Origin: Fragilaria radians
Lineage: Eukaryota; Bacillariophyta; Fragilariophyceae; Fragilariales; Fragilariaceae
Direction of reading: 5' to 3'
Length of the DNA stretch: 64,000 nucleotides
Assembly (NCBI GenBank): GCA_900642245.1
Contig: CAAAJI010000003.1
Location: 722,119-786,118, forward strand
Both the position numbers and the translations under genes were made by a program. Positions 32,101 to 42,000 of this stretch are shown one piece after another. Positions within the stretch are counted from its first letter, which is position 1; the number at the start of each line of letters is the position of its first letter. The notes under the pieces were generated by a model. The model searched no databases, was not told the DNA's origin, and saw only the letters and a program-made list of their open reading frames with translations.

Positions 32101-34960
32101 ACGGATCGATATCATCATCTTGATAATCCTTTGGTGATTCAGCAATTTTAGTTGATCTCAAGAAACAGTAAAAGCAGATAATAAAGCTTGCACCAATAAG
32201 TGATCCGACAACAGCTAAGGCAGTCTTACTGCCGCTGTTTCCGATCTGGATCTGTGTCTCGGGTGCCGCTGACGGAGCTTCAGAGGGTTTTATTGTTTCG
32301 ATGATATCCTGGTTTGGCATAATACCTTCTTCAACAAACAAGGCATATTGACTATCAACAGAATCAAAAATCCCTTGAAGATCGCCATCAGCAATGACTT
32401 GCTGAGTTAAACGACTTAGGGTTTCATTGACTTCATCCATGTTCACTCCTTTCACATCAATATCGTAATTTATAAACACAGCTTGACAAAAAGAGCCGAT
32501 AGTAGCAGATTCGGGACACGCATAATCAATGATGCTAGAAATGTTTGCGGTAAAATTCAAGGTTCTTGGAAATAAATTCTGCTGCTCGATTACTTCATTG
32601 ATCAATCCATTAATGGAATTCAGAAGGTCGCGTCGAATAGATGCCTCTTGGCTAAAGCTCAAGGCAGTTAACCCTACTACATTAGATATAACGAATGAAG
32701 ACGGAATTGAAATGGTCCCAGTAAAGTTGCCTTTTTCAAATATGGGATATGAATTAGGAGACATACTTGGTACGGAAGGCAGCGGTGAGTTTGGATTGAC
32801 TGTAGACAAAGAAGACACTTGGAAATTAGATCCTTGTTGATCAAGAAGCGAATTCATCTTTCCAAATTCAATATCTTTTTTCACAGCTTCAGATATTGTC
32901 GACATTACAGTCCCTAAATCTTGTAGCGGAGTTGAAATTTGCACTTTGAAAGAAGCATTAACAGCTTGGCAACTCAAATCTGATTCGGAAATAATACTCG
33001 GACATGATACATCCTCAAACGCATCCATTCTTCCGCTCTGGGGAATGTGGTCTACAGTTCCATTTGAACCGAAAAGAGTAAACACAGTATCGTTCGTCAA
33101 TAGATCAAAGGATCTATCTAATGTTCTCCGTTCTGCATTCTCAGAAGTTAAATCTTCGGCGATCAATCCTCTTCGGTTAGTAATGAGAAAGTTACTTCTT
33201 ATTTCCTCTATTCGTACTAGCGAGGGAGAATTCGTAAAATCAAAATTCGGGGATATTGTGAGAGTCATGGAAGAAGGAAAGATGGTTGGCGCAGGTGATG
33301 GAACAAGGGATGAGGTCGTTGGAAACGTTGTACTAGTTCGATTGGACAGAGCATATTGAACTGCTTTGTAAGACTGATCACAAACAAGTTCGACAGCTGC
33401 AAGTTGTTCTTCTGTTGGACTGTCACCAAATTTAGACCCTCTAATATCAATCGAATCTCCAGTTGATAACTCCACATAGTTTCTTTGCAAATTCAACGGG
33501 AGCAGGTCATAATCAAGATTAAGGAACTCATAACCAGATAAAAGATCGACAAACTTTGTGTACTCTTCTTCGTTCAAAAGACTGTCGTCATTTTCATCGG
33601 CCGCTGATAATGAAGCAAAGCATTGCAAAATGGTTCCTGTTGGTCTAAGTGATCCAAGATCTCCTGGAGTTTGAGATGCAATAGGTAATTGATCATTAGG
33701 ATTGGATGATATGGGTATCGGAGTTTGAGAGCTCGACGGTGCTAATGATAGAGGTGTCGATAATGAAGGGATCGCTGTGGCAGTTGGCGACGTGATTGAT
33801 TCCTGTGTAGGAGAAAATGAATCTGAGTTTGAAGGCTCAAAGGTTGGTGCGGGAATCAAAACGGCAGAAGGATTTGATGTGGGTAGGGGTAAGCTAGAAG
33901 GTTTCGATATTGGAGGCTGAGAATATGTTGGCTCTTCAGTTGGAGGTGAGTTTGTAGGAAGTCGAGTCGGAGGTGACGGATTTGTAGGGTCTGGAGTCGG
34001 AGGTGCAGAATTCGAAGGTTCTATCGTCTGAGGCACAAGTATAGTAGGAGTTAGAGTCGGCGGCGACGGATTCGTGGTTTCTGATGAAGGAGCAGTTGTC
34101 TTGCCAGTTGCTTGCGCTATAACTACATTTGTGTCTGCACAGAAAGCTACGAGAAATTGTTGCTGCGTCTCACTTGGAGTTTCACCTAACCTGGCACCAA
34201 ATATGTCGATGCGACCTGAATTCTCGTAAGCTTCGAAGTTAATTTGTATCCCTTCTGGGAGCTCGTCGTATGACATTCCTGCAAATTCGTTGGAAGACAG
34301 TCTATTTACGAAGCCAACATATTCAAAGTTATCCAATTCAGAATCTTGGGGATTATTATCTGAAAGCGCCATCGCCACTTGGCAAAAGAGAGAAACAACA
34401 GGGGGCCTTTGCTGACGATTCGTTAGATCGGTATCTTGTTGACGGGAAGTTGAGAAAATGGCGTCATCGATTAGAGCGCAAATTCTTTGTAGATTTGTTT
34501 CCTTCGAATCAGAATCTGATGTCCCGTCTCCAGAGATATCGAATGCGGCATTATCGTTGAGACAACACGAAGTATCTGGATTTGCAGAGTTCAGGCACTC
34601 GCAACTTAGAGTCTGAAAGACTTCTTGCAGATCGTTTGGTAAATCTTCAAATGGAAACAAGAATACATTTCGATATCTTCCCCCAGAAATCGAGTTTACA
34701 GCGACGACAAATTCTCCTCTGTTAAGTCTACCGTCTAAATTCCCATCAGATTGACTTAGCTGTTGTATGCACCCATTGAGCTCAGCATTAGCTCGCGTGA
34801 AAAGCGCGCTCAGTGAAATTACCCACAGAATTATGATAATTACGAATTTATGGTTTGATATCATAGCAGAAGATAATCCTGATTTCCGTCTTCGAAATGA
34901 AAACCTATGAATTTGGTGGTCCATTTCACTTTTTGCCATGCTCAGGGATGAAGGCAGCAT
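26147..34960 (-). CDS. Giant Ser/Asp-rich single-pass membrane protein, diatom cell-surface type
   Basis: An uninterrupted 2,937-residue frame. The likely start is M33 (34864), giving a signal peptide (HKFVIIIILWVISLSALFT, then RANA). The lumenal part has three related EF-hand-like modules starting near residues 64, 192 and 443 (DGNLDGRLNRGEF; DSELDNFEYVGFV; DENDDSLLNEEEYTKF). Each is followed by an LP-x-x-(L/I)-Q segment and two by I-D-I-x-G. A Pro/Thr/Ser linker lies at ~293-425, then two Cys-containing modules sharing CQAV, then one membrane helix (ALAVVGSLIGASFIICFYCF, ~912-933). The cytosolic side (~1040-2770) alternates Ser/Asp runs with spacers carrying a short Trp motif. Near residues 2790-2850 is a charged helix (RQEVEDLVRELVPEEVDNLD ... 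QFAGREEELLSTL), a tail type I associate with diatom proteins, then a Ser-rich end. The Ser/Asp runs resemble casein-kinase phosphorylation substrates. Role is inferred: surface or silica-compartment scaffold. Confidence 0.88.
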   Translation of the reverse strand: MLPSSLSMAKSEMDHQIHRFSFRRRKSGLSSAMISNHKFVIIIILWVISLSALFTRANAELNGCIQQLSQSDGNLDGRLNRGEFVVAVNSISGGRYRNVFLFPFEDLPNDLQEVFQTLSCECLNSANPDTSCCLNDNAAFDISGDGTSDSDSKETNLQRICALIDDAIFSTSRQQDTDLTNRQQRPPVVSLFCQVAMALSDNNPQDSELDNFEYVGFVNRLSSNEFAGMSYDELPEGIQINFEAYENSGRIDIFGARLGETPSETQQQFLVAFCADTNVVIAQATGKTTAPSSETTNPSPPTLTPTILVPQTIEPSNSAPPTPDPTNPSPPTRLPTNSPPTEEPTYSQPPISKPSSLPLPTSNPSAVLIPAPTFEPSNSDSFSPTQESITSPTATAIPSLSTPLSLAPSSSQTPIPISSNPNDQLPIASQTPGDLGSLRPTGTILQCFASLSAADENDDSLLNEEEYTKFVDLLSGYEFLNLDYDLLPLNLQRNYVELSTGDSIDIRGSKFGDSPTEEQLAAVELVCDQSYKAVQYALSNRTSTTFPTTSSLVPSPAPTIFPSSMTLTISPNFDFTNSPSLVRIEEIRSNFLITNRRGLIAEDLTSENAERRTLDRSFDLLTNDTVFTLFGSNGTVDHIPQSGRMDAFEDVSCPSIISESDLSCQAVNASFKVQISTPLQDLGTVMSTISEAVKKDIEFGKMNSLLDQQGSNFQVSSLSTVNPNSPLPSVPSMSPNSYPIFEKGNFTGTISIPSSFVISNVVGLTALSFSQEASIRRDLLNSINGLINEVIEQQNLFPRTLNFTANISSIIDYACPESATIGSFCQAVFINYDIDVKGVNMDEVNETLSRLTQQVIADGDLQGIFDSVDSQYALFVEEGIMPNQDIIETIKPSEAPSAAPETQIQIGNSGSKTALAVVGSLIGASFIICFYCFLRSTKIAESPKDYQDDDIDPYFGTVGKYSSDDNDDQTSSFGRGTAVYHNENRYVSEDIEAPPPKVSPPSYGLLQQEASLRFQEVFGVDSSAPAARARGTDTKGKSKVTQEIESGSDSNDSSSSDSDSSSSSSSDSSSDSSSESDSDSSSSSDSESSASDTEKEKKNNVVNAKAIPPKTNAFVPAGVASTSALEDNRGLSPRQKTKGGSKPDNFEGSSSDSSSDSSSSSGSSSSSSNSESSSDSSEGERTKKKISRAKVRSGSQGNSVTGSVTGSNDASNSTFGTWGPTFGDFQSQPDAVNRKLSPQIITNNGVINGKGSTAASSNSKKVSADPEMSSSSSTSSSGSDSSSSSGSSSSSGSSSSSDSGSSSSSSSNTSSSSSSTGNMKANSVAQSLRPPDDSVVSQSSGTIDKKAPSVTGSIGKESRGSRNSANRAVILNSSARSESSSSSSSDSSSDSDSESGSSSDSESESNGDEEAKESQRGSDHHEFVSSWSQAVFNIENESFPNLEGMKHSVTSELSQVPINTKAPEGSRSLVGDGDKPTLESTTITKNKLDNVEDTSSASSSDSSSESSSDSDSDSESNSESDADASPDFGIDHVAGESRGQQNVSVIFGSSWSDNAFSQNIAALPISDVGVIPLSSASVNNQVGKVSSQVVITDNKKNSDSGSDSNSDSSSESDSSSGSDSDTDDDEKLNEVKMNPSTASENVWVGALSPVDDGAVSQKADIEKSSAIMSSELKLDTSGFYPDNKNDALGSASRSVKVNTESNSDSDSDSDSSSDSDSSSSSDSDSGANSDSNELPSNVDRAKANTPIGNSWSDPVVFSEGLEFHEREIVEDIEIKVDDFTAPTEVAEAMEGVGLTSEITTAVKADMRQNLVSEMGSGSDSDSDSSSTSESSSDPSLEDENDDDAKKLEGTLSTSWPQISNNEDTHVFAQTVSPHESSISDGAVTSAAHERAISSSLLVSQGLTQSPKNSSDSSKKSSSDPSSNSNSDSDAEASIEKDSEPNVNNIMAFEGGTFHGLKNAILVSQEKSVLKNQEPSENDNSEFEMKPDSDVGNIGHENWIEKGSTISLGSSWPHPSLIEDVITLDLSKSAEPDELKITSIAIGDADFEYHSNAVFKIDSNASTPRIISGEKENDIVVSNESSPSTDLNTSYQAEKIDSLTQSMASSKSSSLNVVERGKGNDDEDDDDSTSDEGYDDSSESSEMSGAMDEGELTDLPTASHLFNSNVLVGLRSLSLASIKEEDDELNNFDSPMIRHGMISILEEREQGSFDSSRSVDRAADIKVSRDHDNQINNEMEQGIRQSEITDKIARHSIEITQDETRQESNLQSLESSSESEENSEYEIEVKAKVSNGIESHSSRSPALSEAFDYVNDLKKLPSAVGSGDNSIISEPSSYSETGLPEVIRPSKVFSSQLDTGISPLSTFAEDKFTIESTRDDWNKLENSQKSNVKSFDAAEQKNSGMSPNHKFEEMQGFDTEIFSVTGFESTIKPSSKDTEIFAFSDGDNPLWESPAFDGNIEDAGFPPFVGQTGPVEFSLGFDNASHHGGFASAFDEGKDHGFNFDTSDWGTQSFDFHSATRERDVDVEFPSVPKANASKSINRQASIGEISLTPMKSSEDDATFAVDSKSNLGREATIHDGGSSFSRESSVSANAITSGIFNESMFSSADEQLRRGDFGSLEKSRSFKSALDEDDDSKESEAYSSSDDTFEEGTHIQSLGTFEDTLADMNAEEALAYAMAAVKRMNDGGDTAVKSVDTEEFDKQMALIAEKSTKQDVPELEGTDSSEGSTSGSSDDSSDSGSDSSDGSSSSDSSSTSAEGETTDGSSDEERDVPEDQSYHTAGTAGKGLLNDPTEFRRQLQIRQEVEDLVRELVPEEVDNLDAMFVQFAGREEELLSTLHTMRERRAKVRARAAVHKSKARPPPRQDNPRYRRSVGSASLSSDSFHGSIGTVQASNFPTNTLLTQGIAGVGSQSSNGTSGSSSSSSGSSSSASSSSSTGSGS

Positions 34961-37146
34961 GAGTTGAAATCCCTTGTCGTTCCTACTACTACTTTTGTCG
35001 GTTTACTTAATGGCATTACTTGGTTTAACTACCAAGTCCTGTCAAAGGTACGAACTCGTACACCGGTAAAAGTTGGCTATACAACCCACGAAACCGTGAC
35101 TCTTGAGTCATTTTCACCGAGAACTAAAAATATTTATCATCACAGTGAAAAATTCGTAAGACCTACAATCATGACGTTAGCCGAATTTGGCTTTTGCCTA
35201 GATATTTGTAGCGATGATCGATTGGAATGCATGTACTCCGCCATCCAAGAAAATGGGCAATTACTTGCCGAAATTTTTTTTCGCCGATTTTATTTACTTT
35301 CAACTCTATTTTTCGTCCAATGCTTAGCACGATAAAAAATCAAAATTCGAATCGTTGGTAATAACATAAGGATAAAGGACTTGTGTAACAGCAAAATTCA
35401 ACGACTGTAATATTGTGACCGTAAGAGTGAGATAAGAGAATACCGTATATACCTGCTCACCCTGACTAATCTAAAATCGTTCTTTTCATAAACTCATTGA
35501 TTGCATTTTTGTAATAGAACTAACTCATAGTGACTGTTCCTTTAACGCGTTCAATGATACTGAATAATTTTTGGCATTCCCTATTGTATGTACATTTCAA
35601 GATTCAATCTTTTTTAAGATTAGGTTTGATGAACCCCTATTCTTAGAGCTACAAAGATACTAAGTGAAATACATCTAAGTCATTGTACAATGTCCTTCCG
35701 TATTAGAATTATCGCATGACGCTTGATGGTCAAGAAAGTTGAGAAATACGAGTCAACCGTTCACCCATGACATTAAATATTCAAGGCACCTCATGCTAGC
35801 CTTTTTCAGCCTTCGTGCAGGAGTTTTGAGCTGAGATGTGTGCCACGTAGTTCTCAACACTGAAAATGAAGTTTTTATAATTAGCTCAACACTAAAGATA
35901 AGTAAATCTGTGACAAGAAAGTTGAGTATGAAAAATGTTTGCAACCTTTTCTGCGTTATTCAGCTTATCTCTCAACAAGCAATTTGACTATCCATAACTT
36001 TCATTTAGAAGGGAAATAAAATAGGCTTTCAGAAGATAAGACAGAAAGGAAATTGAAATCACTTCAACAGATTCTGATTTTCTAGCGAAAAATAGCGTGA
36101 AAGACATTTCTTACGAGTACTTCCTGCGCCTAACCCCTTGAAGAGATGACAACAAAATCAGAATGTCTAGATATAGTCATCGAGTTTCAAGCATAGAGAT
36201 TTCTCTGCACTTAGCTATGACAATGCACATTCTGAGACGAGTGGCAAAGTTCAGTAGATTCACAAGGATTCATATCGATCGAAAGTGTTTCACAACCCCT
36301 ACCCAATCAAACCTTAACTGAATTGCCAAGTCAGAAACATCATATAAACAGTTGTTTTAAGCTCTAAAAAAGATATTGTGAATGGACAAAGGTTGGCATC
36401 TGTCAAAAAACAAGCATCATCTATGAAAAATTCAGAGTTTCTCAAAACTAAGTGTTTGTAGACATATTAGAATACTTTGGATGGCACGGATCAGCAAAGA
36501 ATTAACCCTACAGACTCTGAATTACTTTAAATCATATCTATCTGAATATTGGGCAACCCTACGTGATAAGGTCTGATGATCATGAGCAAAAATAGAGTCT
36601 CGGGTACAAATTAACCAGTCATAACCCTGCATACTCAAATTCTAGCCAATTTAATTTCCCTTAGCAATCAGGTATAATGATCTGAAGAACGCCAAGAGTG
36701 CTAGTTGATACAAAATTAGTTCTCTATTTTCATCAGCTACATTTCATCAAACTGTAAAAGTGCCTTTTGTTTGTACACACGTCATGGATGTGCATTTCTC
36801 CTTTACAAGGCGATGCAGTTTCTTGACTGAAACTATCCTATCCCATCGATTTCTTGAAAAATTCAAATAATCATATTCGCTTACGATGAAAATCGTATGT
36901 TATGAAGATTTGGCATCAATGCATTTTCGTTATGCAAATTATTCAAATCTGCCCTTAAGTGAAAATGCATATCGGAAGGTTAAACACACATGTTAGGCTG
37001 AGATTAAATTGTCGAATGAGGTGAATAATACCTTGCAACAGTGCCGGAACGGAAAAAGGTCGTCTGTTAAAAATCTAGGCGTTTTTATTTCTTCATGTGA
37101 GATTAAATCGTAAACGAGATACCTTGCAAACACCATTATTTCAGTA
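34961..37146. other. Intergenic region between divergent genes
   Basis: About 2.2 kb between the giant Ser/Asp gene (minus) and the RS-repeat gene (plus), presumably holding both promoters. The ORF at 34964-35335 has no ATG (TTG first codon) and no motif. The rest is AT-rich with only short ORFs. No RNA gene or repeat seen. Confidence 0.5.
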
Positions 37147-39093
37147 ATGAAATCGTTTTTATGCCGTGCGTCGTCACCTTTACGATGCAGAAGATCAGTG
37201 AAAGATATAATAGATGAAATCAATGAGAAAGAGGCTCAAATGCTGGAGGGGTTGGCGAAGCATGACAAGGTTAATGATCTTCAAGGTCTATCACCTGGAA
37301 CAGCGAAACAAGGAGCTGGTCGCAACCGCGATCGCGACCGATCTCGTTCCTTAACTCGTTTTGCAAGATCAAATTCTAGAAAAAAAGACAGTGATGGTAG
37401 TTCGATATTTAAGGAGAGCTCAAATGATGAGGTGAATGTAGCACAAAACTTATCAAACGAGACTCCCACTCGTGGCCGCTCAAAATCCGTGACTCGCTTT
37501 ATACGATCGGTATCTCGATCGAGACTAAAAGAAAATGATGATAGCTCGATGCCGAGAGAGCGAATAACCGTAAAGACCAATGATGGTCAAAACTTGACAA
37601 GCAGACCGATAGAAAGAAGTGCTTCTCTTTCCCGAGGCCGTTCTCATTCGGTGACTCGTTTTTTACGATCTTCTTCTACGAAGATGAAAGAGAATAAGAT
37701 AAATAATGATGAAAAGAATCATTCAAAGGGCGAAAGTGTCGAAAGAAATGTTGAGTCCGAAAGAGATGACACCAGCGATGTTCAATCCGTGTTGAAAGAA
37801 GTGGAGAAGCACTTGAAGCTTGCCAAGAGTCAAGGTTCGTCAGTGAATAGAGCGACTTTTCTGAAAGCCTTAAATTGTGTCATGGACTCATTGGGCAATG
37901 AATCAAAGTCCTATGACGGCACTGTTCAAAGTCAAGAGTCTGATCGATGGAAGGACGACAGTAGCTACACGCAGAGGTCGCAAGCGTACTCTTTGCCTTC
38001 GAAATCAAGTGTTTTCAGCGATTATGATCACGATCACGCGGAAACATCTAGCTACCTAGACGAGGAGAGAAGTAATTTCCTTGCGGAATTTTTCTCTGAA
38101 TCCGACTCAAGTTACTATCACACTTATGACAATGATACCCTTAGCTTTTTAAGCAGTTATATCAATGATGGCATAAAGGAGACAGGTTCTTTCGACGGAA
38201 CACATGATGATTCGACTTTCGACTCGAGAGCAGATACTGATTCTCATGGGGATTACGAAAGTTCTAGCGATGATAGTACGGACGAGGAGAGTATAGCCTT
38301 TAATGAAAGTGTTAGTTCGTCGGTTGCAACTGTCGATGGCAGTAGAATAGGGCGATCGACATTTGGTATGACTCCATCTTCTTTCAAAGATATCGGTGAG
38401 ATTTTTCACTCCTGGGGGGCAAAAAGTGAAGACGATCATTCAAAAATGCAGAGGAATGTTGAAGGGCAGCAACTACAAGGAAGCGCGAACTCGAAATTGT
38501 TCTCAGGTAGTGAAATATATGCAAACGATCGTTTTCGATCACTCTCACCAACAGGAAAAGATAATTTGACCGACCGGCAAAGGGATGAGGCGTCTTGTAA
38601 CCCAATTGATGTAACGTCTTGGATGAAAGTTGAAGATGTGACACTTTCCAAGATGTTGAATGACTTTTTCTGGCTCGGTTCTTCCAGTGATGTCGAAGCG
38701 AGATCCAAAACACCTCCACCGAGGCCTAAGCGTTATAATGTACGCAATCGAGAATTGATTCAAGAGAATGATGTTGCAGGTTTGAAACCAATATTTAAAC
38801 ACACTAATGATTGGCCTACTCCTACGCCTACGGAGGCTTCCTTTAGTCCTTCAACCGGAAATTCCCCTGATAGAGGTTCTGTTGAGATTATCAGACAAGA
38901 AGACTCTAGAAGCGCAAAGCCATGGTTCCGTCGAAAAAAGACAGACAATACAAGAGACACACAGTCAAATAGTAAGCCAAGCACAGATGAAACTGGTATT
39001 GATTATTTTTCTATACGCAATCAATATTCTGCTCGGAACCCTTCACGGAATGGCAAGACATTAGTCGGTGGTATCCGGGTGATTGAGAGTTAG
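37147..39093 (+). CDS. RS-repeat, disordered protein of unknown function
   Basis: A single-exon protein of 648 residues beginning MKSFLCRASSPLRCRRSVKD. A short helix (DIIDEINEKEAQMLEGLAKH) follows. Then come three copies of a basic module: RSRSLTRFARSNSRKK, RGRSKSVTRFIRSVSRSR and RGRSHSVTRFLRSSSTK, about 50 residues apart (~65-180). After a probable helix (VLKEVEKHLKLAKSQG) the middle third is very acidic and Ser/Asp/Tyr-rich (SDYDHDHAETSSYLDEERSN). The C-terminal part has TPPPRPKRYNVRNREL and a basic WFRRKK. Arg-Ser repeats are typical of SR-protein-kinase substrates, but there is no RRM, so it is not a classical splicing factor. I do not recognise a family. The charge layout (basic N-terminus, acidic middle) suggests a scaffold or nucleic-acid-associated protein. 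Confidence 0.8.
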   Translation: MKSFLCRASSPLRCRRSVKDIIDEINEKEAQMLEGLAKHDKVNDLQGLSPGTAKQGAGRNRDRDRSRSLTRFARSNSRKKDSDGSSIFKESSNDEVNVAQNLSNETPTRGRSKSVTRFIRSVSRSRLKENDDSSMPRERITVKTNDGQNLTSRPIERSASLSRGRSHSVTRFLRSSSTKMKENKINNDEKNHSKGESVERNVESERDDTSDVQSVLKEVEKHLKLAKSQGSSVNRATFLKALNCVMDSLGNESKSYDGTVQSQESDRWKDDSSYTQRSQAYSLPSKSSVFSDYDHDHAETSSYLDEERSNFLAEFFSESDSSYYHTYDNDTLSFLSSYINDGIKETGSFDGTHDDSTFDSRADTDSHGDYESSSDDSTDEESIAFNESVSSSVATVDGSRIGRSTFGMTPSSFKDIGEIFHSWGAKSEDDHSKMQRNVEGQQLQGSANSKLFSGSEIYANDRFRSLSPTGKDNLTDRQRDEASCNPIDVTSWMKVEDVTLSKMLNDFFWLGSSSDVEARSKTPPPRPKRYNVRNRELIQENDVAGLKPIFKHTNDWPTPTPTEASFSPSTGNSPDRGSVEIIRQEDSRSAKPWFRRKKTDNTRDTQSNSKPSTDETGIDYFSIRNQYSARNPSRNGKTLVGGIRVIES

Positions 39094-42000
39094 TTGGGAA
39101 AAAACTAAGTTGGTTCTCTTGTGGTCTAATAGTTTTATTTCAACGCTAAATATCTCAGAGTAGCCGGAGAAGCATACATTTGATAAGGTTCTTTTAAAGG
39201 TAAAGTAAACAGTGTCTAGGTTGCCCTCAGCTGTGATAAACGCGAATTAGAATACGATGAATGATGATTGGCATTTTCCACCAGAAGAATAGCTCATTTG
39301 AATCTCATTTTCACACAGTGGTTTTCGTATTTGTGTTGTCATGAGAATGTGTCAGAAGGGTTAAGGGTGCACACGTTTTGAGGCAACATCATGTTTGTTG
39401 ATGGCTCAGAAATTCGAAGCATATTGGGAAAGGGAAAAAGATATAAATGTATTGATCAAGACAGTGTAGTTGAATTATTGATGTCCAAATAGAAATGTTT
39501 ATGGTTTGGGAGACAGGCACAAGAATATGCTTGAGGCTGGACGTTTTGAATTCAATTTGTTGAGATAATCGACATAGGAAAGGGATTTATATATAATCTA
39601 GCATTATAGAAAGGAAAGATAACAAACAAGTTAACAAAGTTAAAGACTCAAATAGCAGTGCCATATGAAAAAATGATACAGATACAATTAGCCAAAATTA
39701 AAGTCATCTAACTTGAGGCTCATTCAAGATGACAAAGATACAACTTGATAAACGAAGGAGTGCGATAGATGATGGGGTCCATTATGAGATTAGAACAACA
39801 GGAGGATGTTGAATTTACAATATTGTATTACTCATATATAGCTGAAAGATATTCCAGATAATGAGCTTGATATTATACATTTTCTTGTCAAAAACAAAAA
39901 TAGGATACACCAAATAAATACACGATAGTGTTTTCCTGAATCTAATTATGCAAGTGTGATTTACCCATGAGCTAAAATCAGTTTATGTACTTTTTTGGTT
40001 GGAGTGTTCCTTCAAGCTCTTATAAATACCACTCATGTGTGGTAAATGTACATATTTGGAAAAAGGAAACAATCACAAGCAGAAAGTCTTTGAAACATGG
40101 GCATGTCATTATATTGCAAAGTTTCACCTTTGTGCATGTCTTCCCGAGATACAACAAGTACGAAACAAGCAATTGTAGTCTCTCTCTACTCTTAGTCACC
40201 GATAGACATAGATTTAACCCTCAAACCTAGAACTCATATCATTCAATAACTTACATTAAGGAAAGGGCTTGAGTTAGTCAATCTTCTCATAGTCCCATGA
40301 CTTAAGCATTCTCCTTAAAGAGTAAGACAGTATTCTTTGACAATTCTGTTTGAATTTGATTACAGTGCCCATATTTAAAAATTTGATCAAAGTTTTCAGG
40401 GCAGGATGCAGTTGTCTTTCCTGGTAGGTATAGTAACAAAAATGCAAAATCTTCTAGACGCAAAAGCTAGCGTACATGACAAATTAATACTTTGAGATTC
40501 GGCTGCCTTAGCAATGCCTTGTAGGTAGTTCCCGTTGCACCGTCCGTACACTGTGGTAGCTCCCCTCTTACAATAACACCAATGTCTGGTAGCAAATACT
40601 GGAACAAAGAAAGCAGAGGAAACACGGGATTGCTTTTCTGGATCAATCTAATCAACTTAAACTGTAGGCCTTACAACTTTAAATAGAGGTGTGCCAGGAA
40701 TACAGATTTCTTCTCCAACTTTCTCTGCAAATGTTCAATCCATAGTTGTTGCATAATCCAAGCCGTTCCGTCAGCCCTTTCTTAAACAATCTTGCTGCTT
40801 CAATAATCAGTCAACTTGCTTTTTACGCTTATAAAAATGTAAAATTTTCAATCAATTGATAACTTCTTGATGTGCTTCTCTACTGTAATTGATAGGCAAT
40901 CATCAATAAACATTACCATAAACATAACCCCAGTGGAAGATTGCTTAATCTATATGCGTTGATGAATATGGCTACCAAAGAACTCAGAACCTTTAAGGGT
41001 TTCCAAGAATTGTTAAATCATTTTTTCACATTATATAATTCGGGATACAGTGTTTGATTTTAGCACGAGTCTACATTGGTCAAAGTAAAGTTTCATGATA
41101 CCGTGTATGTTGTTTCTGTGAGAAATCTTTGTTCAATCATTTGGAAACCTGTAAGTAATTCAGGAATGTCTTGCAGGGTGTGTCTCCACAGGCCATGAGA
41201 ATGACGCCTTCGACGGCTATCACTTGACAGAAATCATGCTGCCTTTTTCTTCTTAAAGAATGTTGAGTGAAATTTGAAAATCTCCTGAGGAAGAAAAATA
41301 GTGTGGCAAATGGCTTATCCTACCTAGCCATAGATGCTCTGAAGACACACACAAAAGGATCATTATCACTTCTTTCAGAATCTGAACAAAGTATCATCAT
41401 GTTCCAAATGCATGTCGATTTGATCTTCAGGGACCAAGCCTGAATCCAAGGTTCAAGACAAGCGAGAGTGACTGAATCTTACTTTTTGCAGCAGGTTGAG
41501 GAAATTATCTGCTTTGTTTCAAGGCATAATGACATTCATCTATCATTAGGTCAGCAAGTACAATCCTGGAATCAGGAGTACTTACCTCATCCAAGATATG
41601 TTTGCACTGAAACGCCGGTTACCAGAATATGGCCATGTCTTACACAAGATGCTGATTGCCTATGTTCCGTTTGTCAGGCATATCAACTGACCATATGACA
41701 AGATATATGGGTTATTGCTTTCCAAACACCAGAAACTGAAGCTTGAGTTATGATTTCTGTTTATCTGGTGGCTCCTTTCATACATCTCAAACACACATTA
41801 TCATCTAACCAGCCACTTGGGGGCACATTGCATACCTTAACAAATGAATTAAGAAATTCTTAAAATGAGGTATATAGTTTCAGCAATAGTCAGACTTAAA
41901 AAATCAATAGGGATTGACATTAAATTGTAGTCCTCTTTCTGTTCAATATATTCTACCAGAGGTTGAAGAGTAGAGAGCTCTTTTCATCTTCTTTAAACTA

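Noticed and set aside
34964..35335. Plus ORF of 123 codons directly divergent from the giant gene
   Set aside because: It begins with TTG, has no domain or signal peptide, and overlaps the expected promoter of the giant gene.
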